In this document: positions 7,773 to 16,928 of the stretch, piece by piece | How positions within the stretch are numbered: position 1 is the stretch's first letter | How the letters are laid out: the number at the start of each line of letters is the position of its first letter | Assembly: GCA_049276455.1 (NCBI GenBank) | Contig: JBASWL010000224.1 | Location: 71,265-135,264 of the forward strand | Source: Georgfuchsia sp049276455 | GTDB lineage: Bacteria; Pseudomonadota; Gammaproteobacteria; Burkholderiales; Rhodocyclaceae | Direction: 5' to 3' | Length of the DNA stretch: 64,000 nucleotides | Translations under genes and position numbers: made by a program | The notes under the pieces: model-generated | The model's input: the letters and a program-made list of their open reading frames with translations, nothing else | Database searches by the model: none | What the model was told of the DNA's origin: nothing

Positions 7773-8392
7773 AGATAGTAGGCGGTACGCGTCATCGCGC
7801 CGGAAACCACACGCATCGCGCACTTGAACGGTGGCGGTAACTCCTTTGCGCCTAACCGCCGTGCCGTTTCGGCATGGCCGATTTCGTCCATCTTCATCTG
7901 CTCGATAATTTTGCGTGATCGCTCGTCCTGCAATGGCAGGCTACCAAGGTGACTTTGCAAATGCTGTTCGACCTGTCGTTCGGTTTCGACAAGAAAACCA
8001 AGATTCCATTCGTCGCCACATTTGCCGGCTATGACACCCATCGCCAGCGAGCCCACATACCAGAGCGGATTGAGAAAGCTCTTGCGGCTGCCAAGCTCAG
8101 CTAGGCGGCGCTCAGTCCAGTTAAGGTGCTCGGTTTCCTCGAAGGCTGCGTATTCCAGAGCTTGTCGCATTTCTGGATTGTGCGAAGTCAAGCTTTGGCC
8201 CTGATAGAGTGCCTGCGCACAAATTTCCCCACAGTGATTGATGCGCATCAGCGCTGCAGCATGGCGCTTCTCGGCCTCGTTTAGATCGGCCTCTGGCAAG
8301 GAGGCGCCGGGAACTTCGCGACGACTGGATGCAGGTACGAATACCGTGCGCAGCGCCTTGTCGAATTCAGTAATCAGTTGGTCCAGCATCAT
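7769..8392 (-). CDS. coq7: Demethoxyubiquinone hydroxylase Coq7
   Basis: A di-iron monooxygenase for the late ring hydroxylation in ubiquinone synthesis, peripheral on the inner membrane. The product has 207 residues. The iron ligands are visible: the Glu before the MRINHCGEICAQ helix, EETEHLNW, and EIGHAETARRLGA, giving the two ExxH pairs. It overlaps the CNP1-like gene by four bases (ATGA). It is the last of three tightly joined minus-strand genes (rppH, CNP1-like, coq7). ubiB, another ubiquinone gene, is at 30 kb. Confidence 0.95.
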   Translation of the reverse strand: MMLDQLITEFDKALRTVFVPASSRREVPGASLPEADLNEAEKRHAAALMRINHCGEICAQALYQGQSLTSHNPEMRQALEYAAFEETEHLNWTERRLAELGSRKSFLNPLWYVGSLAMGVIAGKCGDEWNLGFLVETERQVEQHLQSHLGSLPLQDERSRKIIEQMKMDEIGHAETARRLGAKELPPPFKCAMRVVSGAMTRTAYYL

Positions 8393-8910
8393 GGTGCATC
8401 CGGATGTTTGCCTCGGCGCAAGGCAGCTCGCGCATCGGCGCCATCACGTGGCGCATGGCCGGCAGGGCAAAGAAAGTCGCGGCTCAATACCGCATGATGC
8501 TGGTTAATAAGCTTGTTTTCGATCGAATGCCATTGAGGATTCAAGACTTTGCTCCAGGTTCCATCAGAGCGTCCGAGCGCAAACAGCTTGAGTTCATGCG
8601 TATCACAGCGCATGCCTTCGAGACTGACATTGCTGGCGCCGCCAGATGTTTTCAGCACAAGCACATAGCGCACGATGCCATCAGCCCCAATATTGATGGA
8701 GCTGCCATCGACGAAAAACCGGTTGTGCTCGGTCGGACCAACATAAAATTCAATGAGGTTTCCTTCGGCGGGGAACCCTGGAATTTGCGTCGCAACTTCC
8801 AACCAAGGCTTCTCTACGAAATCATAAGGCTTTTCCTGGTCGGCCAGCGCATTATTCGCCATGCAAACCAATGCCAGAAAACCAACAACAATTGCGGCGC
8901 GCGCCATCAT
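8389..8910 (-). CDS. CNP1-like family exported protein
   Basis: A 173-residue exported protein of the CNP1-like family, function unknown. The N-terminus MMARAAIVVGFLALVCMANNALA is a signal peptide with a likely cut after NALA. The mature part has the motif PYDFVEKPWLE and a FYVGPTEHNRFFVD segment typical of the family. I start at the ATG overlapping the rppH stop as ATGA, with the same overlap at its 3' end to coq7. This implies translational coupling of all three genes. Confidence 0.8.
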   Translation of the reverse strand: MMARAAIVVGFLALVCMANNALADQEKPYDFVEKPWLEVATQIPGFPAEGNLIEFYVGPTEHNRFFVDGSSINIGADGIVRYVLVLKTSGGASNVSLEGMRCDTHELKLFALGRSDGTWSKVLNPQWHSIENKLINQHHAVLSRDFLCPAGHAPRDGADARAALRRGKHPDAP

Positions 8911-9434
8911 TGCGATTCTGCGCCGCTGCAATCCGGCCATTTAGGCTGGCGCTCTGCGGGATGGAAAAAAAGGTGACGCGCCAGTTCAGTGAGCGCCTTC
9001 TCGTATACCGCGCGCTTGAAATCAATAACTGAGTTCAGCGGTATCCAGTAGTTGTTCCAACGCCAGGCATCGAATTCTGGATGGCCGCTAGCGCGCAGCG
9101 AAACATCTGTATCACGGCCGACCAGACGCAGCAGAAACCATATCTGCTTCTGCCCCTTGTAGCTGTTGCGCCATTCACGACTAACCCATTGTTTGGGTAC
9201 GTCGTATCGCAGCCAGTCACGCGTGCGCCCTAGAACCTCGACATGTTCCGGCCTGAGCCCAACCTCTTCATGGAGTTCGCGATACATCGCCTCCTCGGGC
9301 GATTCGCCGCGCTTGATACCCCCCTGAGGAAACTGCCAGGAGTGCTCACGAATACGCTTCCCCCAAAAAACCTGGTTGAGACTGTTGGCCAAGACAATGC
9401 CGACGTTCGGGCGATAGCCTTCACGATCGAGCAT
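8907..9434 (-). CDS. rppH: RNA pyrophosphohydrolase RppH (NudH)
   Basis: Removes pyrophosphate from the 5' end of mRNA and so triggers RNase E decay. The product has 175 residues. The Nudix box spans about 38-60 (GGIKRGESPEEAMYRELHEE), and MLDREGYRPNVGIVL at the start, KQWVSREW and GQKQIWFLL are typical of RppH. The start is the ATG preceding LDREGYRPN; the frame extends 28 codons upstream with no similarity. It is divergent from proS, a common arrangement in betaproteobacteria. Confidence 0.95.
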   Translation of the reverse strand: MLDREGYRPNVGIVLANSLNQVFWGKRIREHSWQFPQGGIKRGESPEEAMYRELHEEVGLRPEHVEVLGRTRDWLRYDVPKQWVSREWRNSYKGQKQIWFLLRLVGRDTDVSLRASGHPEFDAWRWNNYWIPLNSVIDFKRAVYEKALTELARHLFFHPAERQPKWPDCSGAESQ

Positions 9435-9545
9435 GTTGCAACCTTCCAATAACTTACTGCGGCTGATTCTTTCACAATTGTGTGCGGCTGGAAAGGCCGA
9501 TCGGCGCAGTAGAATCATGCTTTACCTTAGTTTCAGATCATAATC

Positions 9546-11252
9546 ATGCGCGCCTCAAGGTTTTTTATCGCCACCCAGAAGGAAGCCCCCGCCGACGCGG
9601 AAATCATCTCTCACAAATTGATGATGCGGGCCGGCTTGATTCGCCGTCTGGCAGGCGGCATCTACACCTGGATGCCGATGGGGCTGCGCGCCCTGCGCAA
9701 GGTCGAAGCCATCGTGCGCGAGGAAATGAACCGCAGCGGCGCCATTGAACTCTTGATGCCGGCTGTGCAACCTTTCGAGTTGTGGGAAGAATCGGGACGC
9801 GGTCCGAAATACGGCCCGGAACTGCTTCGCTTCAAGGATCGCCACCAGCGCGACTTCGTTATTGGCCCCACCCACGAGGAAGTCATTACCGACGTGTTAC
9901 GGCGCGAAGTGAAAAGTTACAAGCAGTTGCCGCGCCATTTTTACCAGATCCAGACCAAGTTCCGCGACGAGATCCGGCCGCGTTTCGGCGTCATGCGCGG
10001 GCGTGAATTTCTGATGAAAGATGGCTATTCCTTCCACGTCTCGTACAGTGATCTGGAGCGCGAATACCGCAACATGCACGAGACTTACACGCGAATCTTC
10101 ACGCGATTGGGCCTGCAGTTCCGCGCTGTAGCGGCAGATACCGGCTCCATCGGCGGCACCGGCTCGCACGAGTTCCATGTCCTCGCCGATTCGGGCGAGG
10201 ACGCCATCGCCTACTGTTCCGGCTCGGATTACGCGGCGAATGTCGAACTCGCCGAAGCGCTCGCGCCAACCGCACCGCGTGCGGTAGCGACGCAGACGAT
10301 GCAAAAGGTGGCGACACCGGGCAAGATCAAATGCGAAGACGTCGCGACATTTCTTGGTGTTCCGCTACAGAAGATGGTCAAGGCGGTCGCCGTGATGCGC
10401 GCGGAAGGCGGCTTTGCCCTGCTGCTGTTGCGCGGCGACCACGACCTCAACGAAGTAAAAACACAAAAAGTGATCGGCGAATTTCGTTTTGCGCGAGATG
10501 AGGAAATCGTCGCTGTGCTCGGCTGCAAGCCAGGTTACATCGGTCCGGTGAGTGAGAGCAGGATCGCCGTGTTCGCCGACCGAACCGTTGCCACAATGAG
10601 CGATTTTATCTGTGGCGCGAACGAAGCAGGCTTTCACCTGACCGGCGTCAACCTCGGCCGTGATCTGGCAGAGCCCGCACAGATAGCCGATCTGCGCAAC
10701 GTCGTCGAAGGCGACCCCTCGCCCGACGGCAAGGGCAGCCTCGAACTCTGCCGTGGCATCGAAGTCGGGCATATCTTCCAGCTTCGCACCAAATATGCCG
10801 AAGCACTGAAGTGTCAATTCATCGACGAGCAGGGCAAGGAGCAAGTCATGGAAATGGGCTGCTACGGCATCGGCGTTTCGCGCATCGTCGGCGCTGCCAT
10901 TGAACAGGGCAACGACGAGCGCGGCATTGTTTTCCCCGCTGCCATTGCGCCTTTCGAAGTTGTCATTGTGCCGATGGGTTATGCCAAAAGTGAGGCCGTG
11001 CGTGCCGCCGCCGACCAACTGCTGGCCGACCTGCTGGCTGCCAACATCGATGCAATCCTTGATGACCGCGACGAACGTCCGGGTTCGATGTTCGCCGACT
11101 GGGAACTGATTGGCATACCGCATCGCATCGTGGTCGGCGAGCGCGGCCTCAAGGAGGGCAAGCTCGAATACAAAGGCCGCACTGATGCTGAAGTTCAGAT
11201 GTTGCCCTCGGGTGAAGTGCCGCGTTTCCTCAAACAACGCCTATGCGGCTGA
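9546..11252 (+). CDS. proS: Prolyl-tRNA synthetase (bacterial type with editing domain)
   Basis: Charges tRNA-Pro. The product has 568 residues. It is a class II enzyme: motif 2 near FRDEIRPRFGVMRGREFLMKD, motif 3 near GCYGIGVSRIVGAA. The region between (about 225-400) is the INS editing domain that hydrolyses Ala-tRNA-Pro. The C-terminal anticodon-binding domain begins around FEVVIVPM. It overlaps the start of the lytic transglycosylase gene by ten bases. Confidence 0.97.
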   Translation: MRASRFFIATQKEAPADAEIISHKLMMRAGLIRRLAGGIYTWMPMGLRALRKVEAIVREEMNRSGAIELLMPAVQPFELWEESGRGPKYGPELLRFKDRHQRDFVIGPTHEEVITDVLRREVKSYKQLPRHFYQIQTKFRDEIRPRFGVMRGREFLMKDGYSFHVSYSDLEREYRNMHETYTRIFTRLGLQFRAVAADTGSIGGTGSHEFHVLADSGEDAIAYCSGSDYAANVELAEALAPTAPRAVATQTMQKVATPGKIKCEDVATFLGVPLQKMVKAVAVMRAEGGFALLLLRGDHDLNEVKTQKVIGEFRFARDEEIVAVLGCKPGYIGPVSESRIAVFADRTVATMSDFICGANEAGFHLTGVNLGRDLAEPAQIADLRNVVEGDPSPDGKGSLELCRGIEVGHIFQLRTKYAEALKCQFIDEQGKEQVMEMGCYGIGVSRIVGAAIEQGNDERGIVFPAAIAPFEVVIVPMGYAKSEAVRAAADQLLADLLAANIDAILDDRDERPGSMFADWELIGIPHRIVVGERGLKEGKLEYKGRTDAEVQMLPSGEVPRFLKQRLCG

Positions 11253-11845
11253 TACTGACTTTTGCGCTTCTGGTGTGGGCGCACAACGTCCATGCCGGCG
11301 CGCAGCAATACGAACCTCTGGCGGCGAGTGTGCAGGCCGTACTGCACGAAGCGGTGTCCGACATGGCATCGCCGGAGCCCAAATTCTCCAGCGTTGTGGA
11401 GAAGGTTGATTGGCTCACGGAAATGTCACGACGGCTCTCAAAACGCATGCCGGATCGTACGGCGCGCCTCGAATTTCTCAAGACAGTCTATTACGAAGCC
11501 CAGCGTGCCGGCCTTGATCCGCAACTGGTGCTGGGCCTGATCCAGGTGGAAAGCGGGTTCCGCAAATACGCCGTTTCAGGCGCAGGTGCGCGCGGCTATA
11601 TGCAGGTGATGCCGTTCTGGACAAAACTCATCGGCAAAAAGGGCCAGGATCTTTTCCACATGCGCATCAACCTGCGCTATGGCTGCACCATCCTGCGCCA
11701 TTATCTGGATATCGAAAAGGGTGACCTTTACCGCGCCCTTGGCCGCTACAACGGCAGCCTCGGCAAGCCCGAGTATCCGAACATAGTGCGCGCTGCATGG
11801 GAAAAACAGTGGGCTTGGCCACCCAAGACCGAGCAATCGCCTTGA
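11243..11845 (+). CDS. Lytic transglycosylase, SLT family 1
   Basis: Cleaves peptidoglycan glycan strands in the periplasm. The product has 200 residues. A signal peptide covers MRLILTFALLVWAHNVHA. The SLT domain has the catalytic glutamate E103 in LIQVESGFRKYA, followed by GYMQVMPFW and the ALGRYNGS motif typical of Slt-type folds. It is a short, minimal version lacking the long N-terminal ring of Slt70. It overlaps proS by ten bases and so is probably co-expressed. The 188 bases after it contain only a small hairpin at 11910-11928. Confidence 0.92.
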   Translation: MRLILTFALLVWAHNVHAGAQQYEPLAASVQAVLHEAVSDMASPEPKFSSVVEKVDWLTEMSRRLSKRMPDRTARLEFLKTVYYEAQRAGLDPQLVLGLIQVESGFRKYAVSGAGARGYMQVMPFWTKLIGKKGQDLFHMRINLRYGCTILRHYLDIEKGDLYRALGRYNGSLGKPEYPNIVRAAWEKQWAWPPKTEQSP

Positions 11846-12033
11846 GTAATAACAAGCTGCTGACCAGCAAAAAAATGTTGGTGCCAAGATAACTGCCGCT
11901 GAAATCACTCGCTATTGCAGTAATAGCGGTAGCGCCAACAAATAACCGGACCCCATCCCAATAATGTATTTCGATTTGCGCTTGCTTGGGCTAATGTTAT
12001 CCTTACAATACAAAGCGCTATAAGTCGCTACAT

Positions 12034-13389
12034 CTAGCGCATCCCCGGCATCATCCCTTTCATGCCACGCATCATCTTCGCCATTCCGCCCTTGGAGAAC
12101 TGCTTCATCATCTTTTGCGTCTGCTCGAACTGATTGAGCAGACGATTCACTTCCTGCACTTGCACGCCAGCGCCGGTGGCGATGCGGCGCTTGCGCGAGG
12201 CCTTGATGAGTTCGGGCTTGCTGCGCTCCGTTGGCGTCATCGAGTTTATGATGCCCTCAATGCGACGAATGGATTTGTCTTCAACCGCACCGCCAGCCTG
12301 TTGTGCAGCCTGGGCGAACTGTGCCGGCAGTTTGTCTAGTAGCGAAGAAACGCCCCCCATCTTGCGCATCTGACCGATCTGTTCCTTGAAGTCGTTGAGA
12401 TCAAAGCCCTTGCCGGACTTCATTTTCTTGACTAAATCCTTGGCCTTGTCCTGGTCGACGCCACGCTGTGCCTCTTCGACCAAGCCGAGAATGTCACCCA
12501 TACCGAGAATGCGCGAAGCCATGCGCTCGGGATGGAATTCTTCCAGCCCGCCCAGCTTTTCGCCCACACCGGCGAACTTGAGTGGTTTGCCGGTCACATG
12601 GCGCACCGACAGGGCGGCACCGCCGCGCGAGTCACCGTCGAGCTTGGTGAGAACGATGCCGGTGAGAGGTAATGCGTCGGCAAAGGCCTTGGCCGTATTC
12701 ACGGCATCCTGTCCGAGCATGGCATCGACCACGAACAGTGTTTCTATCGGCTTCAGTTGTGCATGGAGTTCGCGAATCTCGGCCATCATCATTTCGTCGA
12801 TCGCCAATCGTCCGGCGGTGTCGACAAAGAGCACATCGTAATAGTGCTTCCTGGCGTAATCGAGTGCAGCGGCAGCAATGGCTGACGGTTTCTGCTCACC
12901 CGTGGAGGGAAAGAAATCGATGCCGGCCTGCGCCGAGACGGTCTTCAACTGCTCGATGGCAGCAGGGCGATAGACGTCACAGCTTACTGCCAGCACTTTC
13001 TTTTTTTGCCGCTCCTTGAGCCACTTGCCGAGTTTCGCCGTGGTGGTGGTCTTGCCTGCGCCTTGCAAACCGGCCATGAGAATGATCGCAGGCGGTTGTG
13101 TGGCGAAATTAAGGCCGACCGACTGGCCGCCCATCAACTCTGTCAATTCACGATGCACCACGCCGACCAGAGCCTGGCCTGGCGTGAGCGATCCTATGAC
13201 CTCCTGGCCTAGCGCCTTTTCCTTTACCCGGGCGATGAATTCCTTGACCACGGGTAGCGCGACGTCAGCCTCGAGTAGGGCCATGCGCACTTCGCGCAGC
13301 ATGTCGGTAATGTTGTCTTCGGAGAGCCGGGCCTGGCCGCGCAGGGATTTGACGACTTTGCCGAGACGCTGGGTAAGATTGTCGAGCAT
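12034..13389 (-). CDS. ffh: Signal recognition particle protein Ffh
   Basis: The GTPase of the signal recognition particle, which takes ribosomes making membrane proteins to FtsY. The 451-residue product has an N domain, the G domain with P-loop GLQGAGKTTTTAKLG, DTAGRL and TKLDGDSRGG motifs, and a Met-rich M domain ending KGGMAKMMRGMKGMMPGMR. The start is the ATG before LDNLTQRLGKVVKSL; the frame runs 56 codons further upstream but that stretch overlaps the divergent gene and has no similarity. Confidence 0.97.
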   Translation of the reverse strand: MLDNLTQRLGKVVKSLRGQARLSEDNITDMLREVRMALLEADVALPVVKEFIARVKEKALGQEVIGSLTPGQALVGVVHRELTELMGGQSVGLNFATQPPAIILMAGLQGAGKTTTTAKLGKWLKERQKKKVLAVSCDVYRPAAIEQLKTVSAQAGIDFFPSTGEQKPSAIAAAALDYARKHYYDVLFVDTAGRLAIDEMMMAEIRELHAQLKPIETLFVVDAMLGQDAVNTAKAFADALPLTGIVLTKLDGDSRGGAALSVRHVTGKPLKFAGVGEKLGGLEEFHPERMASRILGMGDILGLVEEAQRGVDQDKAKDLVKKMKSGKGFDLNDFKEQIGQMRKMGGVSSLLDKLPAQFAQAAQQAGGAVEDKSIRRIEGIINSMTPTERSKPELIKASRKRRIATGAGVQVQEVNRLLNQFEQTQKMMKQFSKGGMAKMMRGMKGMMPGMR

Positions 13390-13448
13390 GAATAATTTGC
13401 CGAAGAAGGGGAACGTAAGGATACGGCGGGTTGCGTTAAACTTCGCCC

Positions 13449-14282
13449 ATGCTCGGAATTTTAATGCATCTCCTTGCGGCAACCCTATACGCTGCTCTGG
13501 CGGCCCGCTTAGTGCAAACCCGCTGGCGTGGCCTGCAGACCCCCCGTTCTGCCCCAAAAGGATTGGGTGCTCTTGAACGCGTGCTGCTGCTTGCAGCGCT
13601 CGTTGTTCATGGCATCACACTGGGCCGCGATATTTTTTATGGTGACGAGATTCACTTCGGCTATGCCATTGCGCTCTCCTTCATGCTCTGGCTGGCAATA
13701 GCGTTCTACTGGCTCGAGAGCTTCTATACGCATATGGAGGGACTGCTGATCATCGGACTTCCTGCCGCTGCTGTGGCCTTATTGCTGCCGAGCCTGGTTT
13801 CTGAGCACCACGTGCTTGTATATGCCGGTTCAGCGGCTTTCCGCCTGCACTTCCTTATTGCCATGCTGTCGTACAGCCTATTCACACTGGCGGCCTTGCA
13901 TGCGCTGTTGATGTCGGCTGTGGAGAAATACCTGCATCACGGCCGACTCTCGCCCCTGCTTTCCGGCTTGCCCCCCTTGCTGGCCATGGAAACCATGCTG
14001 TTCCGGGTGATTCATGTTGCCTTTGTCCTGCTCACGTTAACAGTGATCTCTGGTATCGCATTTTCCGAGACCTTGTTTGGCAAAGCCCTCACCTTCAACC
14101 ACAAAACCGTGTTCGCCATCCTGTCCTGGCTGATTTTCGCCGGACTCCTGCTGGGACGACATTTACGTGGTTGGCGCGGACGTATCGCGCTGCGATGGAC
14201 ACTGGTCGGGTTTGTCGTTTTACTGTTCGCCTATGTGGGGAGTCGTTTCGTACTCGAAGTCATTCTCGGCCGTGCCGGCTAA
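13449..14282 (+). CDS. CcsA/YpjD-like inner membrane protein (cytochrome c assembly family)
   Basis: A polytopic membrane protein of 277 residues with about eight hydrophobic helices. It belongs to the CcsA/CcmC superfamily, whose members handle haem during cytochrome c maturation; the YpjD branch has no proven role. Conserved histidines occur in LHFLIAMLSY and RVIHVAFVLLTLTVISG, and in FNHKTVFAILSW. It is divergent from ffh, exactly as in many gamma- and betaproteobacteria, and is followed 16 bases later by the CorC-like gene. Confidence 0.88.
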   Translation: MLGILMHLLAATLYAALAARLVQTRWRGLQTPRSAPKGLGALERVLLLAALVVHGITLGRDIFYGDEIHFGYAIALSFMLWLAIAFYWLESFYTHMEGLLIIGLPAAAVALLLPSLVSEHHVLVYAGSAAFRLHFLIAMLSYSLFTLAALHALLMSAVEKYLHHGRLSPLLSGLPPLLAMETMLFRVIHVAFVLLTLTVISGIAFSETLFGKALTFNHKTVFAILSWLIFAGLLLGRHLRGWRGRIALRWTLVGFVVLLFAYVGSRFVLEVILGRAG

Positions 14283-14298
14283 GCGACCCGATTGACGG

Positions 14299-15564
14299 AT
14301 GGACGACATCCCTCTTTCTGCGCAGTTCTGGGTCTTGGCCCTTCTGGTGCTCTGTTCCGGCTTTTTCTCCATGGCCGAGACAGCCATGATGGCCTCTAAC
14401 CGCCATCGCCTGCGCCATCTCGCCAAGGAAGGGAATCCTGGCGCGGCATTGGCAGTAACGCTGCTGGGAACGACTGACAAACTGCTTGGCGTCATTTTGC
14501 TCGGGAACACCTTGTTGAATGCGGCGGCTGCAATGATTACCGGCAACATAGCGCTTACCCTGTTTGGCGAGGAGAAATGGGCGCTCGAAGCCGGCGCAAT
14601 ATTCGTCACATTCTGCCTGCTGGTTTTTGCCGAATTCACACCGAAGGTAGTCGGAGCAACGCATCCTGACTGGCTGGCACAGCGCATCGTTTTTGTCCTC
14701 GCACCACTACTGCGGATTACCTATCCGCTGGTCTGGGCCGTGAATTTGCTGGTAACCGGTCTGCTTAAATTGTTGTGTCTACAGCCCAAGCCAGGGCATC
14801 AGGAATTGCGTATGTCGGCCGAGGAACTGCGCAGCCTTGTACTTGAATCAGCACATGGCATTCCCAACCAGCACCGCGCCATTCTGCTTAATTTGTTCGA
14901 CCTGGAGGACATCACGGTCGAAGACATCATGCGCCCACGTGGAAGCGTCGAAGCTATTGACCTGCAGGCGCCACTCGAGGAAATTCGCCAGCAACTCGCT
15001 ACCAGTTACCACACGCATCTGCCGGTATATGACGGCGATCCGGGTAATGTGATCGGCATTCTGCACCAGAGGCGGTTGCTGTCGCACGTTATGGCCGGCG
15101 AGTGGAACCACGATACCCTGCGCCAGCAACTGGCTGATCCCTATTTCATTCCTGCCGGCACCCAAATTTATTCCCAGCTTCAGTTCTTCCAGGAAAACCG
15201 CCAACGTCTAGGGTTGGTGGTGGATGAATACGGAGAGATACAGGGCCTTGTCACCCTGGAAGACATCATCGAAGAAATCATCGGCAAATTTGCCACAGGC
15301 CTGCCAGGGACAGACAATGAACTGCATTGGAGCGCAGACAATACCGTTCTGGTCGAAGGCAGAAAGCCCCTGCGTGAAATAAATCGATCGCTGGACCTGG
15401 ATTTGCCGCTGGATGGACCTAAAACCTTGAACGGATTGATGCTCGAATACTTTCAGGATATTCCCGAAGCAGGGATCAGCGCCAAAATCGGCGGCATTGT
15501 CATGGAAGTAGTGCAAACTCAGGACAAGGCGGTAAAAATTATCCGGCTCAGCAGGCCAGAATAG
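14299..15564 (+). CDS. HlyC/CorC family transporter (DUF21, CBS pair, CorC_HlyC domain)
   Basis: A 421-residue member of the CNNM/CorC family, usually linked to Mg2+ or Co2+ efflux. In order it shows a DUF21 membrane domain (about 1-190, several helices), two CBS motifs that bind nucleotides (about 200-320, with the MRPRGSVEAID and VDEYGEIQGLVTLEDIIEEI segments) and a C-terminal CorC_HlyC domain. It follows the CcsA-like gene closely. The 137 bases after it are non-coding; pilB, often found here, is absent. Confidence 0.9.
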   Translation: MDDIPLSAQFWVLALLVLCSGFFSMAETAMMASNRHRLRHLAKEGNPGAALAVTLLGTTDKLLGVILLGNTLLNAAAAMITGNIALTLFGEEKWALEAGAIFVTFCLLVFAEFTPKVVGATHPDWLAQRIVFVLAPLLRITYPLVWAVNLLVTGLLKLLCLQPKPGHQELRMSAEELRSLVLESAHGIPNQHRAILLNLFDLEDITVEDIMRPRGSVEAIDLQAPLEEIRQQLATSYHTHLPVYDGDPGNVIGILHQRRLLSHVMAGEWNHDTLRQQLADPYFIPAGTQIYSQLQFFQENRQRLGLVVDEYGEIQGLVTLEDIIEEIIGKFATGLPGTDNELHWSADNTVLVEGRKPLREINRSLDLDLPLDGPKTLNGLMLEYFQDIPEAGISAKIGGIVMEVVQTQDKAVKIIRLSRPE

Positions 15565-15701
15565 TGGAAGTACTGAGGATTTTGTCATAGTCCGGGCTTT
15601 ACAAACCTCCGCCAGCCGGGCATCATCATTGGTGGAAAATCGAATTCCCGAGCATGAGCGGTTAGCTGCATACATGGGGTTCGATTAGGGGAGACGTCTC
15701 A

Positions 15702-16925
15702 ATGGCAACTGCGAAAAAGGCCGCGAAAAAGGAATTCGCCTACTCTTGGGAGGGTAAGGATCGTACAGGGAGAGTTGTGCGTGGCGAAATGCGTGCGGTG
15801 GGCACAGAGGCAGTATTGGCCACATTGCGTCGCCAGGGAATTATCGTTACCAAAGTCAAAAAGCACTCGGCAAGCGGCAGTGGCAAGGTCGAAGATAAAG
15901 ACATTGTTCTTTTCACGCGCCAGCTGGCCACCATGATGAAGGCCGGGGTGCCCTTACTGCTATCTTTCGATATCGTTGCCAAGGGATCGAGTAATCCTGC
16001 AGTAACCCGGCTGTTACTTGACATCAAGATGGAAATTGAAACCGGATCCAACCTGAACTCCGCCTTTCGCAAGCATCCCTTGCTGTTCGATGATCTCTAC
16101 TGCGATCTCATCCAGGCCGGAGAGCAAGCAGGGATTCTTGAGTCCATTCTCGACCGCCTTGCCACCTACAAGGAAAAGTCACTCGCACTGAAGAAAAAAA
16201 TCAAGGGTGCCATGAGCTACCCGATTACCGTCCTGGCAGTTGCGGGCATCGTGACTGCAATCATCATGATTTTTGTAGTGCCCCAATTCAAGGCCGTCTT
16301 TGCCAGTTTCGGCGCCGATCTGCCCGGACCAACGATGGTACTCATCGCATCATCGGAATTTCTTGTGAGCTATTGGTACATTCTGGCTGCCTGCATTTTT
16401 GGGTTCTTCTATACGTTCTTTTTCTTCTGGAAACGCTCGCTCGCGATGCAGATTTTCATGGACAGGCTGATGCTGAAGCTACCTATATTTGGGCCCTTGC
16501 AGGAAAAAGCCATTATTGCGCGCTGGACCAGAACACTGGCGACCATGTTTGCTGCAGGCGTGCCCTTGGTCGAATCGCTTGAATCGGTGTCAGGCGCTGC
16601 TGGAAATTACGTATATCGAGTTGCCACCAAGCAGATCCAGAACGAGATCAGCACGGGGAACACGCTTGTTTCCTCGATGATTAACTCCAATGTCTTCCCG
16701 AGCATGGTGTTGCAGATGGTTGCGATTGGAGAAGAATCCGGCGCATTGGACAGTATGCTGGGCAAGGTGGCTGATTTCTTCGAGGCGGAGGTTGATGAAG
16801 CCGTCGAAAACATTACGGCCTTGATGGAACCTCTGATTATGTCGGTTCTTGGTATCGTGATCGGCGGGATGGTGGTCGCTCTGTACCTGCCGATTTTCAA
16901 GCTCGGTTCCGTCGTCGGCGGCTGA
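15702..16925 (+). CDS. pilC: Type IV pilus inner membrane platform protein PilC
   Basis: The platform protein on which PilB and PilT act to build and retract type IV pili. The product has 407 residues. Two GspF-type (T2SSF) domains are visible, about 70-195 (FTRQLATMMKAGVPLLLSFD) and about 275-395 (WTRTLATMFAAGVPLVESLE). Three membrane helices lie at about 172-192, 222-245 and 375-400. GGGGAG lies upstream of the ATG. pilD follows after three bases. The usual upstream partner pilB is missing here. Confidence 0.96.
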   Translation: MATAKKAAKKEFAYSWEGKDRTGRVVRGEMRAVGTEAVLATLRRQGIIVTKVKKHSASGSGKVEDKDIVLFTRQLATMMKAGVPLLLSFDIVAKGSSNPAVTRLLLDIKMEIETGSNLNSAFRKHPLLFDDLYCDLIQAGEQAGILESILDRLATYKEKSLALKKKIKGAMSYPITVLAVAGIVTAIIMIFVVPQFKAVFASFGADLPGPTMVLIASSEFLVSYWYILAACIFGFFYTFFFFWKRSLAMQIFMDRLMLKLPIFGPLQEKAIIARWTRTLATMFAAGVPLVESLESVSGAAGNYVYRVATKQIQNEISTGNTLVSSMINSNVFPSMVLQMVAIGEESGALDSMLGKVADFFEAEVDEAVENITALMEPLIMSVLGIVIGGMVVALYLPIFKLGSVVGG

Positions 16926-16928
16926 TCA

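Noticed and set aside
10365..11237. A 290-codon minus-strand frame over proS
   Set aside because: Shadow of the prolyl-tRNA synthetase coding sequence.
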